Below are positions 33,484-42,588 of a stretch of 57,509 bases of DNA, piece by piece (position 1 is the first letter of the stretch; every line of letters starts with the position of its first letter). Source of the stretch: Persephonella sp. (GTDB lineage Bacteria; Aquificota; Aquificia; Aquificales; Hydrogenothermaceae); contig NZ_JALVTW010000003.1 of NCBI RefSeq assembly GCF_027023985.1, forward strand, positions 1-57,509. Reading direction: 5' to 3'. Made by a program: the position numbers and the translations under genes. The notes below the pieces were generated by a model that saw only the letters and a program-made list of their open reading frames with translations, ran no database searches and was not told where the DNA came from.

Positions 33484-34418
33484 AACTGGAGAACAATCGC
33501 TCCCCACGTAAGTCCTCCTCCAAACGCTGTGAGGAGGATATAATCTCCTTTCTTGATTTTTCCTTCTTTCCAGGCCTCATACATTGCTATTGGAATAGAG
33601 GCTGCACTTGTATTTCCGTATTTATAAATATTACTGAAAACTTTATCTTCAGGAAGCCCTAACTTTTCAGCCAAAGCATTTATAATTCTGATGTTTGCTT
33701 GATGTGGTATAACAAGGGATATATTATCTAAAGTAATTCCAGCCTCGTGAAGCGCTTTTAACGAAGCATTTTCCATTGATTTAATTGCCAGTTTAAATGT
33801 TTCTCTTCCTCTCATTCTGAGTTTTTCTCCGACAGGACAATAAAGTGAACCCCAATGGGAACCGTCAGATTTCATAACAGCAGATAAAATACCACTTCCA
33901 TTTTCAGTGGCCGATAACACTACAGCCCCTGCTCCATCTCCAAATATAACAGCCGTTGACCTATCTGACCAGTCTATTATATGTGAAAAAACTTCAGCAC
34001 CAACAACAAGAACATTTTTAAACTGACCTGAAGTAATAAATGAGTTTCCAATAGTAAGACCATAAATAAATCCACTACAGGCAGCCGATATATCAAAAGC
34101 CATAGGTTTAAAACACCCCAGCTTATCAGCAAGAAAACATGCAGTTGATGGAAAAGTCATATCAGGAGTAGATGTTGCCACTATTACTGCATCTATATCC
34201 TTTGGAGAAATACCTGCATTTTGTATAGCTTCTCTACATGCAGGAAGTGCCAGATCACTAGCTTTTTCCCATTCTTCTGCTATATGTCTTTCTTTTATAC
34301 CTGTTCTGGTTGTTATCCATTCATCTGATGTATCAAGAATTTTTTCTAAATCATGGTTTGTGAGAACACGGGGTGGAACATACATCCCAATACCTTTTAT
34401 TTCAGCCTTTGTAGCCAT
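33480..34418 (-). CDS. fabH: beta-ketoacyl-ACP synthase III
   Basis: The 312-residue enzyme has the Cys-His-Asn triad: Cys114 in ISAACSGF, His in IPHQANIRI (about 239) and Asn in YGNTSAAS (about 269). It condenses an acyl-CoA starter with malonyl-ACP to begin fatty acid synthesis. It is directly downstream of plsX and rpmF, the classic rpmF-plsX-fabH order. The genes abut with no gap. Confidence 0.95.
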   Translation of the reverse strand: MATKAEIKGIGMYVPPRVLTNHDLEKILDTSDEWITTRTGIKERHIAEEWEKASDLALPACREAIQNAGISPKDIDAVIVATSTPDMTFPSTACFLADKLGCFKPMAFDISAACSGFIYGLTIGNSFITSGQFKNVLVVGAEVFSHIIDWSDRSTAVIFGDGAGAVVLSATENGSGILSAVMKSDGSHWGSLYCPVGEKLRMRGRETFKLAIKSMENASLKALHEAGITLDNISLVIPHQANIRIINALAEKLGLPEDKVFSNIYKYGNTSAASIPIAMYEAWKEGKIKKGDYILLTAFGGGLTWGAIVLQF

Positions 34419-35435
34419 CTACTCCCTTAGCTCCTCAGGTATTAGATTTGTGAGGTTTTCCTTTAGTTTATCATTAAAATGGGTTTCTTCAAACTGGGAA
34501 GCCACCTTAAGAGCATTTTTTATAGCTTTTGCATCTGCTCTTCCGTGGGTTATGATACATGTTCCCTTTGCTCCAAGAAGTGGAGCACCACCGTATTCTG
34601 CAAAGTCAGCTTTTTTCTTAAACCTTTTCAGGGCAGGAAGCATTAGAGCTGCACCGATTTTTGAAATTATGCTTTTCTCCACTTCCTGCTTTATCATTTC
34701 TACAATAATTGTTCCGAGACTTTCACTGGTTTTAAGAACTACATTTCCAACAAAACCATCACACACAATAACATCAAAATCACCGGTAAAGATATCTCTA
34801 CCTTCAGCGTTACCTACAAAATTAAGGCCTGTCATTTTTAAAAGAGGGTATGTATCTTTTACAAGGTCGTTACCTTTGCCTTCTTCTTCACCAATGCTGA
34901 GTATTCCAACTTTTGGAGATTCGGAACTTTTTAAAATCTCTTTTACATAGGTATGTCCCATAACTGCAAAGTAGAGAAGATGCTTTGGACGACAATCAAC
35001 ATTAGCCCCAACATCTATAAGAACTGTTGGTTTTCCTTTTTTTGTAGGGAAGGCAACAGCAATACCAGGTCTTTCTATACCTTCTGCAGCACCAACAACA
35101 AATTTGGAAATAGCCATTGCTGCACCGGTATTACCTGCAGAAACAAAAGCCTGAGCTTTACCTTCTCTGACAAGTTTACCGGCTATATACATTGAGGATT
35201 TTCTTTTTTTACGGACTGCGACAGAAGGTGGTTCGTCCATACCAATTACTTCTTCCGCATGGACTATCTCAATAGGAAGGCCTTTTCCTCCAGCTTTTTC
35301 CAGTTCTTCTTCTAATATTTCCTTATTTCCTACCAAATAAACGCCAATATTGTATTCTTTTGCAAATAATACGGCACCTTTTACATTGCTCTGAGGGGCA
35401 TAATCACCCCCCATAGCATCAAGAGCTATATACAA
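34419..35435 (-). CDS. plsX: phosphate acyltransferase PlsX
   Basis: The 338-residue protein opens IALDAMGGDYAP and contains VDVGAN-like, VLIDVGANVDCRP and VCDGFVGNVVLK, all typical of PlsX. It converts acyl-ACP to acyl-phosphate for phospholipid synthesis. It is 1 base after rpmF and abuts fabH. Confidence 0.95.
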   Translation of the reverse strand: MYIALDAMGGDYAPQSNVKGAVLFAKEYNIGVYLVGNKEILEEELEKAGGKGLPIEIVHAEEVIGMDEPPSVAVRKKRKSSMYIAGKLVREGKAQAFVSAGNTGAAMAISKFVVGAAEGIERPGIAVAFPTKKGKPTVLIDVGANVDCRPKHLLYFAVMGHTYVKEILKSSESPKVGILSIGEEEGKGNDLVKDTYPLLKMTGLNFVGNAEGRDIFTGDFDVIVCDGFVGNVVLKTSESLGTIIVEMIKQEVEKSIISKIGAALMLPALKRFKKKADFAEYGGAPLLGAKGTCIITHGRADAKAIKNALKVASQFEETHFNDKLKENLTNLIPEELRE

Positions 35436-35436
35436 G

Positions 35437-35619
35437 TTATACTACCTCGATTACCTCTTTGTCTTTGTAATATCCACAGTGTGGACATACTCTGTGTGGT
35501 GCCTTTGGCTGTCCACATTCAGGACAAAGAGAAAGTCCCGGTATATTTACTTTTTTAAGCCAGTGTGCCTTTCTCATTGCAGTTTTAGCTTTTGATTTTT
35601 TTCTCTTAGGTGCTGCCAT
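35437..35619 (-). CDS. rpmF: 50S ribosomal protein L32
   Basis: The 60-residue protein starts MAAPKRKKSKAKTAMRKAHW and carries a four-cysteine zinc ribbon (CPECGQ and CPHCGY). It is the first gene of the rpmF-plsX-fabH operon and is preceded by AAGGAGG and an extended -10 promoter. Confidence 0.97.
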   Translation of the reverse strand: MAAPKRKKSKAKTAMRKAHWLKKVNIPGLSLCPECGQPKAPHRVCPHCGYYKDKEVIEVV

Positions 35620-35656
35620 ATTTTAACCTCCTTAAAACTCGAAATACGAAACTGAT

Positions 35657-35665
35657 ATTATACCA
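35657..35665 (-). promoter_or_regulatory. extended -10 promoter of rpmF-plsX-fabH
   Basis: On the minus strand, TGG precedes TATAAT (35657-35662), an extended -10 element about 38 bases before the rpmF start. A convincing -35 box is not seen, as is usual for extended -10 promoters. Confidence 0.5.
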
Positions 35666-35733
35666 GAAAAATCAAGTATTTAAAAGATAGCCATATTATG
35701 CAAGATTTACATAAATCTACGATTTACAAAAAA

Positions 35734-36228
35734 CTAACTTTTCTTTTTTAAAGACTCTGCTTTTTGTATGGCTTGGTCTAAAAATTTTCTCAGATTTTCC
35801 TCTGTTACTGCACCAAATATAACAAGGAGTTTTTTACCCTCAGGTGTTATTATATAAGTAGTTGGCGTTCCCCTAACTGGGAATCTTATAAAATTGCGTT
35901 TATCCCCGGGGTAAATAGGAAAGTTAGGGTCTGTCAAATCGCCTTTGTTACTGTCTATAACGATACCTATAAACTGAAATTTATTTTTGTATTTAGGTTC
36001 GCTTAAAACTTTTTTAATTACCGGCATCTCTTTCATACAAGATGTGCAGGAATACGCAAGAAAGTTTACAAATATAAGCTTATCTTTAGGAAGTGGAATA
36101 GGCTTTCCATCAGCAGATAATAAGATACTTTTAAATACTTTTTTGTTATCTACCTTTTCCTTTTGACAGGAAAAGGACAAAAATATTATTAAAAACATTA
36201 AAAAAGCTGAAAATACTTTCTTCATCAT
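35734..36228 (-). CDS. thioredoxin-like lipoprotein (TlpA/SCO type)
   Basis: The 164-residue protein has a lipoprotein signal (lipobox LSFSC) and a thioredoxin-fold domain with the CxxC motif YSCTSCMKEMP (about residues 60-63), and cis-Pro in RGTPTTYII. It is probably membrane-tethered and faces the periplasm, acting in thiol reduction or cytochrome/oxidase assembly. It overlaps the hypothetical gene upstream by 4 bases. Confidence 0.8.
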   Translation of the reverse strand: MMKKVFSAFLMFLIIFLSFSCQKEKVDNKKVFKSILLSADGKPIPLPKDKLIFVNFLAYSCTSCMKEMPVIKKVLSEPKYKNKFQFIGIVIDSNKGDLTDPNFPIYPGDKRNFIRFPVRGTPTTYIITPEGKKLLVIFGAVTEENLRKFLDQAIQKAESLKKKS

Positions 36229-36602
36229 ACCTTTTCCTGAACCCTTAGGACTTTTCCAAATAGTTCCAGAGTTTCAACAATCTCTTTAGGAACTCTGGTT
36301 GTTCTTTCATCTTTGCCATCTCTTAAAACAACTTTTCCTTCTTCTTCTCCAAGGTATTTAAACAATCCCCATTGTCCTTTTTCTCTAAATAACACTATAT
36401 CTTCTTTTGAAGGCTTTAGTGGTGGAATTTTTCCTATTAAAACCCAGAGATTCCTTATTTTTACCCAAAAAACATTTTCTTTAAAATTTTCTATCTCCTC
36501 AACAAGCATAAGAGGAGTTTCCACATCCTCAAGTTTGTCCATTGTGTTTTCATCTATCAGCTCATAAGCCTTCAGGAAAACTGTTGGAATTTTCCTTTCC
36601 AT
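36225..36602 (-). CDS. hypothetical protein, 125 residues
   Basis: I recognise no family. It is a soluble, highly charged alpha/beta protein with no signal or transmembrane segment. It lies in a chain of small genes: next to an 86-residue helical protein upstream (1-base gap) and overlapping the thioredoxin-like lipoprotein downstream. Confidence 0.6.
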   Translation of the reverse strand: MERKIPTVFLKAYELIDENTMDKLEDVETPLMLVEEIENFKENVFWVKIRNLWVLIGKIPPLKPSKEDIVLFREKGQWGLFKYLGEEEGKVVLRDGKDERTTRVPKEIVETLELFGKVLRVQEKV

Positions 36603-36863
36603 TTATCCTTCTCTGGTTTGTGCTTTCCTAAGAGGTATTAGGGCATTTCTGGTCTGTTCTTTAAGGATGTTTATTGATTGAGCTGTCATAAAAAATGCAT
36701 GCTCAAGATTTATCAAAGCTGCTTCTAAGTCTTTATCTTTTGTATTAAATCTAAGCTCTCTGAACTCTCTATGTAATTCATCAAGATTTGTTCCCAGTTC
36801 ATAAGCCAGTGTAAAAGCTTTCATCACAAGTTCATCCATCTTTTGTCTTTCTTCTTTTGTCAT
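36603..36863 (-). CDS. hypothetical helical protein, 86 residues
   Basis: This small soluble protein is almost entirely helical by composition, with heptad-like spacing that suggests a helical bundle. No motif or family is recognised. AGGAGG precedes the ATG, and it sits 3 bases after the cupin gene. Confidence 0.6.
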   Translation of the reverse strand: MTKEERQKMDELVMKAFTLAYELGTNLDELHREFRELRFNTKDKDLEAALINLEHAFFMTAQSINILKEQTRNALIPLRKAQTREG

Positions 36864-36866
36864 TTT

Positions 36867-37181
36867 TTACCTCCTTTTTTTGCTTCCGCATACATAACAG
36901 ACACCTGTTTCTGTCTTTGCCCAGTGTCTTGTTCCTGCCGGTAAGTCCAGTCTATCTCCTTCATTTAAGACTATTTCTCCGTCTTCTGTTCCCATTACAA
37001 CGGAACCTTTATAAACCCATCTAACCTCTTGATAAGGATGGGTATGCCAGTCATAAAAAGAACCGGCACCATCACACCACGTAAAAATATTGGTATATCC
37101 TTCTTTTTCAAGTTGTTGTTTAATAATCTCCGGGTCTGTGATACCTGTTTTTTGTATCATTTTTTCCCGATTAAGCTCCAT
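36867..37181 (-). CDS. cupin-domain protein
   Basis: The 104-residue protein is a single cupin barrel: metal-site motif 1 DWHTHPYQEVRWVYKG (His, His, Glu) and motif 2 LPAGTRHWAKT (His). A metal such as Fe or Mn is likely bound. The substrate is unknown. The C terminus carries two cysteines (CYVCGSKKRR). It overlaps the upstream membrane protein gene by 25 bases. Confidence 0.8.
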   Translation of the reverse strand: MELNREKMIQKTGITDPEIIKQQLEKEGYTNIFTWCDGAGSFYDWHTHPYQEVRWVYKGSVVMGTEDGEIVLNEGDRLDLPAGTRHWAKTETGVCYVCGSKKRR

Positions 37182-37603
37182 GTTTCATGGTCTATATTGT
37201 GAAGAATATACTCTGGGGCTTCTATTTCTATTACATATTTGCCATCTATTACCACAGGCTCTCCTTTCTCATCTGTTCTAAATTTAAGCTCTGCCGCCTT
37301 GTGTCCCTGTTTGTAAAACTCCATTCTTGTACCATAGTCTTTAATCTCAGTTATTCCGTGCATATTCATCTGGCGGACTATTACATCATCAATAAATCTT
37401 TTGTCTGATATGGAAAAAATTCTCTGGCTTGGGCGTTCGTGGAACTGTTTGTCATTCAGCCAGACCAGAAAGGCAAATATTAGTATGGATAGGTCAATAA
37501 TTCCAAGCGAAACGGCGTATTTTTTCTCTAAAACAAAAAAGGAAATTACAGTTAAAACTGTAAAAGCTGCAATAAATCCTAAAATAATTTTTCCCATATT
37601 CAT
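37157..37603 (-). CDS. hypothetical membrane-anchored protein, 148 residues
   Basis: Two hydrophobic helices (about 5-25 and 31-48) are followed by a soluble domain of about 100 residues that I do not recognise. It is adjacent to lolA upstream (9-base gap) and overlaps the cupin gene downstream. Confidence 0.55.
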   Translation of the reverse strand: MNMGKIILGFIAAFTVLTVISFFVLEKKYAVSLGIIDLSILIFAFLVWLNDKQFHERPSQRIFSISDKRFIDDVIVRQMNMHGITEIKDYGTRMEFYKQGHKAAELKFRTDEKGEPVVIDGKYVIEIEAPEYILHNIDHETWSLIGKK

Positions 37604-37612
37604 TTTAAAACC

Positions 37613-38215
37613 TCAATACTCCATCCATTCGGTATCTTTAGGTATTTTAATATAAAGGTTCAGGAGTTTTCTACCATATCTAAAATCATAAAAATCAATA
37701 ACAATTTTGTTGCCTTCTTTGTCCCATACGGTCATCTTTTTTATGGTTAAGTCATCTGATAATAGCATTGTGAATTTTTTAATATCTTTTTGGTCTTTAG
37801 GAGATAAAATCAGCAGTATATATGTGCCTTTTTTCTCATTTTTTTCCAGTTTAAAAAGGGATTTGAGACTTTCTCCTGAGGCTATTGTTTTGAATATCTT
37901 AAGCATTATAAACTGGTCAGAAAGTTTCGTTCTTACTGCTTGTTTTTCTTCTGGGGAATAAACGATTAATTCATTGCCTTTAAGATAATATATCTGTTTA
38001 ACAGGCTTGAAATACTCAAGCTTTACTGTGTCCGGTTTTGTTATAAATAACTTCCCTTCATATTCATCAGGCTGGTCTAATCCTTCCATAAATGTTTGCT
38101 GCTTGAACTGTGCTGTTATTGAACTTATCTGTGATAGCTTTTTCTCTAATTTGTCTAAAATATCAGCATAAGAAAAAGAAAAAACAAGGAGAAAAAGAAA
38201 AATATATTTTTTCAT
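37613..38215 (-). CDS. lolA: outer-membrane lipoprotein carrier protein LolA
   Basis: The protein has a signal peptide (MKKYIFLFLLVFSFSYA) and the LolA fold, with ITAQFKQQTF, GKLFITKPDTVKLEYFKP and the late KKMTVWDKEGN. It ferries lipoproteins across the periplasm to the outer membrane. The start at 38215 is chosen over an upstream in-frame TTG, since TTGGAGGAG contains the Shine-Dalgarno and the ATG begins a proper signal peptide. Confidence 0.85.
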   Translation of the reverse strand: MKKYIFLFLLVFSFSYADILDKLEKKLSQISSITAQFKQQTFMEGLDQPDEYEGKLFITKPDTVKLEYFKPVKQIYYLKGNELIVYSPEEKQAVRTKLSDQFIMLKIFKTIASGESLKSLFKLEKNEKKGTYILLILSPKDQKDIKKFTMLLSDDLTIKKMTVWDKEGNKIVIDFYDFRYGRKLLNLYIKIPKDTEWMEY

Positions 38216-38237
38216 AAACTCCTCCAATAATTTAGCT

Positions 38238-39377
38238 CTATAAGATTGTTCCTAAATTATACAAATCATTATTAGTCAAAGAACCCTTTCCTACATACGT
38301 TAGAAATCTATCAATAACTACTACATCAATTCCATTAATATTAACATCATATATTGTAAAGTTTTTATAAGGCTGTTTTTTTATAGTATTAGTATTTAAT
38401 GAAAATATTTGACAATTTTTACAACAGCAATTATTTATTTGCTGATTTACTATCAAATCAACAAAAACTTTCCCATTTAGTATTACTTTTCTTAAATTAA
38501 ATTTGCTTTTTATACAGCTGATTTGGTTTAAAATTTCGTAAAATCTTTTATTCAAATAACATATACCGTGTGGTGTAGTTTTAAATGTTGAAGTGCTATG
38601 TGAACGGTATGGAATGAGGTCTACATTTATTAAATAACTATCATAAAAATTATAAATTTGTCTTTGTTTATGGATCCCTTTTCCAGAAAAATAAGTTTGT
38701 GGTAATCTATGTAAACCTGCGAATAAATTTATTAGCCTTGTATAGTATTTTGAAGTTAAACCGTTTATAAAGAAAATCTCATAAAAATTAATATAAAAGT
38801 TTAACCAGTCCTGATAATTGTAAATTCCAGTTAAATAATATGAAATGTTCATTATTAGATCTTCTATTAATGGATTTGGATATTGTGCACCTGGATTTAG
38901 ACTAATTAAAACATATTTATCATTGTTTCTTTCCTTATCACAAACATTACCAGTAAAGTATGTGGGAGATGTATTCATAAAGGCGGTGCTAAAGGTGGTT
39001 TTTAAATTGTTTAACTTACTATCATAATTTGTGTTATTAAACAAATAATCTTTAAAATCATTATCTATCTCAGTAAATAAATTACTGCTTATGCAGCAAT
39101 TGTTTTTTGGCAAACTTACCAGAATTATTATTATAAATATACATCTTTTTCTTAGTTTTTTAATCCACTCAATAAACCAAAATGGTATTTTGAAGCTATC
39201 CCTTTTTAAAAATTTAATAATTATAATTTTCCCAAGATTGAGTTTTTTCTCTATTAATTCCTTTAGTTTTTTAAAAAATTTTTCATCTAATTTTTCACTC
39301 GTTTTAGTGTAATCCAGTACTTCTACATTACTTTTTTCTAAAATTTGTTTTATACTTTTTGAATATTTGAACGACAT
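38238..39377 (-). CDS. unknown AT-rich singleton protein (weak uracil-DNA-glycosylase-like hints)
   Basis: I do not recognise this 379-residue protein. Its composition is unlike its neighbours: rich in Asn, Phe, Ile and Tyr, with AT-biased codons, suggesting recent transfer. An NCCCKNC cysteine cluster (about 338) could bind a metal. Short stretches VLISLNPGA, VDLIPYRSHS and KVILNGKVF are arranged like strand-loop motifs of uracil-DNA-glycosylase-like proteins, but this is weak. The start at 39377 is chosen because GGAGG lies four bases before it. The ATG at 39392 would overlap that site. Confidence 0.7.
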   Translation of the reverse strand: MSFKYSKSIKQILEKSNVEVLDYTKTSEKLDEKFFKKLKELIEKKLNLGKIIIIKFLKRDSFKIPFWFIEWIKKLRKRCIFIIIILVSLPKNNCCISSNLFTEIDNDFKDYLFNNTNYDSKLNNLKTTFSTAFMNTSPTYFTGNVCDKERNNDKYVLISLNPGAQYPNPLIEDLIMNISYYLTGIYNYQDWLNFYINFYEIFFINGLTSKYYTRLINLFAGLHRLPQTYFSGKGIHKQRQIYNFYDSYLINVDLIPYRSHSTSTFKTTPHGICYLNKRFYEILNQISCIKSKFNLRKVILNGKVFVDLIVNQQINNCCCKNCQIFSLNTNTIKKQPYKNFTIYDVNINGIDVVVIDRFLTYVGKGSLTNNDLYNLGTIL

Positions 39378-39409
39378 TAATACCTCCCCCATATAAAAAT
39401 GTGTTTATT

Positions 39410-40228
39410 TTAATACAGCCACATGGCCAGTTTCTTTCTGTATTCCTTGGTTAAAGGGTTTCCTTCCCCAAGGATATTAAATATTGCTACCATTGCTTTT
39501 CTGCCTGCCTCATCTTTGTATTTTTTGTCCAGCTGGACAACTTTCAGGAATTTTTCAAGTGCATCTTTGTATTGCTCCTGCAGTGCAAGACAGGCTCCTT
39601 CCTTAAGAAGTTTATCAAGCTCATTTTCAGGCTGCAGTTCCTCACACCATTTTTTGAATGTGATTAATTCTTTTAATGCCTGTGCTTTTGTAAAGTATTC
39701 CTTATGATATTCCTTAATAGAGTTTAACAGCTCTTCTGCTCTGTCTAATCTACCCTCTTTTATGTAAAACTGGGCAGCTTCAAGGGCTATTTTTTTGTTT
39801 TCAGGATATTCTCTAAGGAGTTTTTCGTAAATATCCTCTGCTTTTGTTAGATTTCCTGCCATAAATTCCATTTTTGCTTCATCAAGTAGTTTATCTGCTT
39901 CGGATTTTATGTATTTAGATAAAACTTCCCTCAGTTTTGGCTCCGGTAAAGCCCCGACAAATCTATCAACCTCTTTTCCATTTATAAATATACGAACATC
40001 AGGTATTCCACTAACCCCAAACTCCTGTGCTATGTGTGGATTTTCATCTGTGTTTATTTTTGCCAGAACAAAACCATATTCACCTGCAAGCTTTTCCAGT
40101 AGAGGCTTTAGAACTCTACATGGACCGCACCATGGAGCCCAAAAATCTATAACAACAGGCCTTTCATAGGATTTCTCTACAACTACTTCCTCAAAGTTAT
40201 CATCACTTACATCATATATTAAAGCCAT
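39410..40228 (-). CDS. thioredoxin-TPR protein (CnoX/YbbN-like chaperedoxin)
   Basis: The 272-residue protein has a thioredoxin domain (1-110) with WAPWCGPC (Cys32/35) and cis-Pro in SGIPDVR, then TPR-like helical repeats (about 115-270). The overall form matches CnoX/YbbN, which holds unfolded proteins and guards them from oxidation. Unlike E. coli YbbN, whose motif is SxxC, the CGPC pair is intact, so it should be redox active. Confidence 0.85.
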   Translation of the reverse strand: MALIYDVSDDNFEEVVVEKSYERPVVIDFWAPWCGPCRVLKPLLEKLAGEYGFVLAKINTDENPHIAQEFGVSGIPDVRIFINGKEVDRFVGALPEPKLREVLSKYIKSEADKLLDEAKMEFMAGNLTKAEDIYEKLLREYPENKKIALEAAQFYIKEGRLDRAEELLNSIKEYHKEYFTKAQALKELITFKKWCEELQPENELDKLLKEGACLALQEQYKDALEKFLKVVQLDKKYKDEAGRKAMVAIFNILGEGNPLTKEYRKKLAMWLY

Positions 40229-40309
40229 CTTAACCTCCTTTTATGTTTATTACTATATATTTATAATATGAATTTTTAGTGATATTTTCAAATAAAATCT
40301 TAGCCTATA

Positions 40310-41260
40310 TCACTCAGATTTTGCTGCTGTTTTAACTTTCTCTTTTAGTTTACATACGCTACATATTTCCGAGAACGAAGGTTCTCCGCATATTTTACAT
40401 CTTTGGAGTTCCTGTTTTTGCTTTTCTTCATGTTCCTTTAATATCGGATACATTTTTTTTAGGAAATTTGTATAAAACTGGAGTTTTGTTCCTGGATGTT
40501 TTTCTTCAAGCTGGGAAAACAGTTCCTTATATTCTATAGATGAGGCTCCTTCTGAGAATGGACATTCGTATTCTATATACTCAATATTGTTGAAAAATGC
40601 ATAAAGTGCCGCTTCTTTCTCTGTTATTTTGCACAGGGGTTTTACTTTTCTAATAAATCCGTTTTCTTCTCTTAAAACAGGATACTGTCTTTTGAGGTAA
40701 TCAATATCCCAGTGGAGTGTATTTCCAAATAGGACAGCCACTTCATCATCAAGGTTGTGTCCTGTGGCTATTATGTTGTATCCAAGTTCTTTTGCATATT
40801 TGTTCATGTAATACCTTTTTACCGTGCCACAGGCTGAACAGGCAGGCCTATTGGTAATCTGGTCTATTTGTGGAATTGGGGCTATTTCTTCTTTAAGTGA
40901 AACTATATGTAAAGGTCTTTCTATCTTTTCTGCAAACTGGAGTGCAAGTCTTTTACTATCCTGTGAATACTCATCAATCCCAAGGTCTATATAAAATCCA
41001 TCTGCTTCATATCCAAGTTTTACCAGTGCATTCCACAAAGCAAGGCTGTCTTTTCCGCCTGAAACAGCAATTAGTATTCTGTCTTTAGGAGAAAACATAC
41101 GAAACTCTTTTATAGTTTTTGCCACTCTTTTTTCAAACCACTCTATAAAATGCTTTTTGCATAAAGCAAGCCTGTGGTGTGGCAGGAAAACCACAGCCTT
41201 TTCTTTTTCTCCTTTTGCCTTACAAACTGTGCATCTACTTCCTTTTTTAAGTTTTGCCAT
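40310..41260 (-). CDS. ttuA: tRNA-5-methyluridine(54) 2-sulfurtransferase TtuA
   Basis: The 316-residue protein has an N-terminal zinc finger (CTVCKA...LCKKH), a PP-loop ATPase domain (AVSGGKDSLAL), Cys pair in PACSACGTVKRYY and Cys in PLCKITEKE (Fe-S ligands), and a C-terminal zinc finger (CKICGE...CSVC). Both zinc fingers distinguish TtuA from TtcA. It thiolates T54 to s2T in tRNAs of thermophiles, raising their melting temperature. The sulfur carrier TtuB is encoded 1.1 kb away. Confidence 0.9.
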   Translation of the reverse strand: MAKLKKGSRCTVCKAKGEKEKAVVFLPHHRLALCKKHFIEWFEKRVAKTIKEFRMFSPKDRILIAVSGGKDSLALWNALVKLGYEADGFYIDLGIDEYSQDSKRLALQFAEKIERPLHIVSLKEEIAPIPQIDQITNRPACSACGTVKRYYMNKYAKELGYNIIATGHNLDDEVAVLFGNTLHWDIDYLKRQYPVLREENGFIRKVKPLCKITEKEAALYAFFNNIEYIEYECPFSEGASSIEYKELFSQLEEKHPGTKLQFYTNFLKKMYPILKEHEEKQKQELQRCKICGEPSFSEICSVCKLKEKVKTAAKSE

Positions 41261-41334
41261 TTTATCTCCTGAAGGATTTTAATACCGGATAATAATTATA
41301 TTCTTACACAGGAATTTTCAAATATTATGATTTT

Positions 41335-42288
41335 TTATACTTTAAAATCAATTTTTGAGATAAAACCTATATCAAGGTTTTCTTTTAGGTAGATACCTGA
41401 TTGGGAGAGTTGACTATTTTTGAAAGGAAAATAAGTTTGAGTATTACCCAGATATATTGCTCCTATATCTAAATCCTTAAGGGAATAAATTCTGTCTTGA
41501 GATGGAGTTTTCATCCATACACCTAATTTGTTAAAAATCCTATCATTTTCATCTATCCAGTTGTTTTTATCCTCATCGTAATCGGATAACTCACCAAAGC
41601 CATCACCGGTTTTTGTGCCAAATAGTTCACCGCCGTTATCAATCTTTCCATTTTCATTTTTATCAAAAACAAGGAAACCTTTTCCTTCTTTTAGAAGGGG
41701 GATTTTCTCATTTTTTCCGTCGCTATCTATATCAAACTCAAATCTGCCATCAGAAAGTAAAGCAGATATATCCCCATCCAGAACAATAACAAGAGGGTCT
41801 ATTAAAGCGAGGCTTCCTGCTTTTAGGTTGAGATGTTCCAGTTGAAGCTGTGATTTATCTATCTCAAAGGATAAGTCAAATTTTATCTGTCTACCGTCTT
41901 TGGTTTTAACATATCCGGAAGCTATAAATTTCACGTAATTCTCTTTATAACTAACTTTTTTGTAATCAAGCTCAACTGCAGATTGGAGAATATCTAGAGG
42001 CTTAGTTTCTAAAAAGTTTTTCATCTTAGAGATAGACACATTTTTTATTTTTTTACCTGTGATTTTTTCTATCAATAGTTTTATTAGCTCTGCCATAAGT
42101 TCTTCAGGGGTTTTATCTCCTTGAGATAAATTTATATGTGTAATATCCATCTTAAATTTTGTGATTAATAGACCTTTTTGCTGATTATTATTTTGTGTAG
42201 TGATAAACCTTAGAGATAGTTTTTCATAAGAAAAATTTATATTTTTACTCTGTGCAGAAAGATTAATATCATAACTATCAATTTTCAT
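41335..42288 (-). CDS. EF-hand-like calcium-binding-repeat protein
   Basis: No signal peptide is evident. The protein has an N-terminal half of unknown fold and a C-terminal half with acidic dockerin/EF-hand-like loops: DIDSDGKNEKIP, FDKNENGKIDNGGELFG and DYDEDKNNWIDENDRIF. The latter pattern recurs in large secreted proteobacterial proteins. The function is unknown. It may bind Ca2+. It lies between ttuA and ttuB without obvious link to them. Confidence 0.65.
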   Translation of the reverse strand: MKIDSYDINLSAQSKNINFSYEKLSLRFITTQNNNQQKGLLITKFKMDITHINLSQGDKTPEELMAELIKLLIEKITGKKIKNVSISKMKNFLETKPLDILQSAVELDYKKVSYKENYVKFIASGYVKTKDGRQIKFDLSFEIDKSQLQLEHLNLKAGSLALIDPLVIVLDGDISALLSDGRFEFDIDSDGKNEKIPLLKEGKGFLVFDKNENGKIDNGGELFGTKTGDGFGELSDYDEDKNNWIDENDRIFNKLGVWMKTPSQDRIYSLKDLDIGAIYLGNTQTYFPFKNSQLSQSGIYLKENLDIGFISKIDFKV

Positions 42289-42373
42289 AGGAAAATCCCC
42301 ATGATTAATAGATGTTTTTATTATCGTTAAGAAAGTAAAGTTTTTTAATTAAGTTGTTGATATATTTGAACTT

Positions 42374-42577
42374 TTATCCGCCGGATATGGCATTGACCAC
42401 TTTTATTTCATCTTCAGGGGTTATGATTTCATCCTCGCTTGCAAGTTCTCCGTTTTTTGCAACAAATGCATGTTCAGGGGATAACCCCAGTGCTCTGAGA
42501 ATATCTATAGCTTTAACAGGTTCTTTATCAAATTCCAGTATTTGTTCTTTACCTCTGTATTTTACCTTTATTTTCAT
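42374..42577 (-). CDS. ttuB: TtuB/ThiS-like ubiquitin-fold sulfur carrier
   Basis: The 67-residue beta-grasp protein begins MKIKVKYRGKEQILEFD and ends NAISGG, the diglycine tail used for thiocarboxylation. With TtuA encoded nearby, it is the likely sulfur carrier for 2-thiolation of tRNA T54. A ThiS or MoaD role cannot be excluded. It is 11 bases after the Nudix gene. Confidence 0.75.
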   Translation of the reverse strand: MKIKVKYRGKEQILEFDKEPVKAIDILRALGLSPEHAFVAKNGELASEDEIITPEDEIKVVNAISGG

Positions 42578-42588
42578 TTAATCCTCCA

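Noticed and set aside
34360-34950. A 196-residue plus-strand ORF opposite fabH and plsX
   Set aside because: Both real genes are highly conserved and contiguous on the minus strand; this frame has no domain or start signal.
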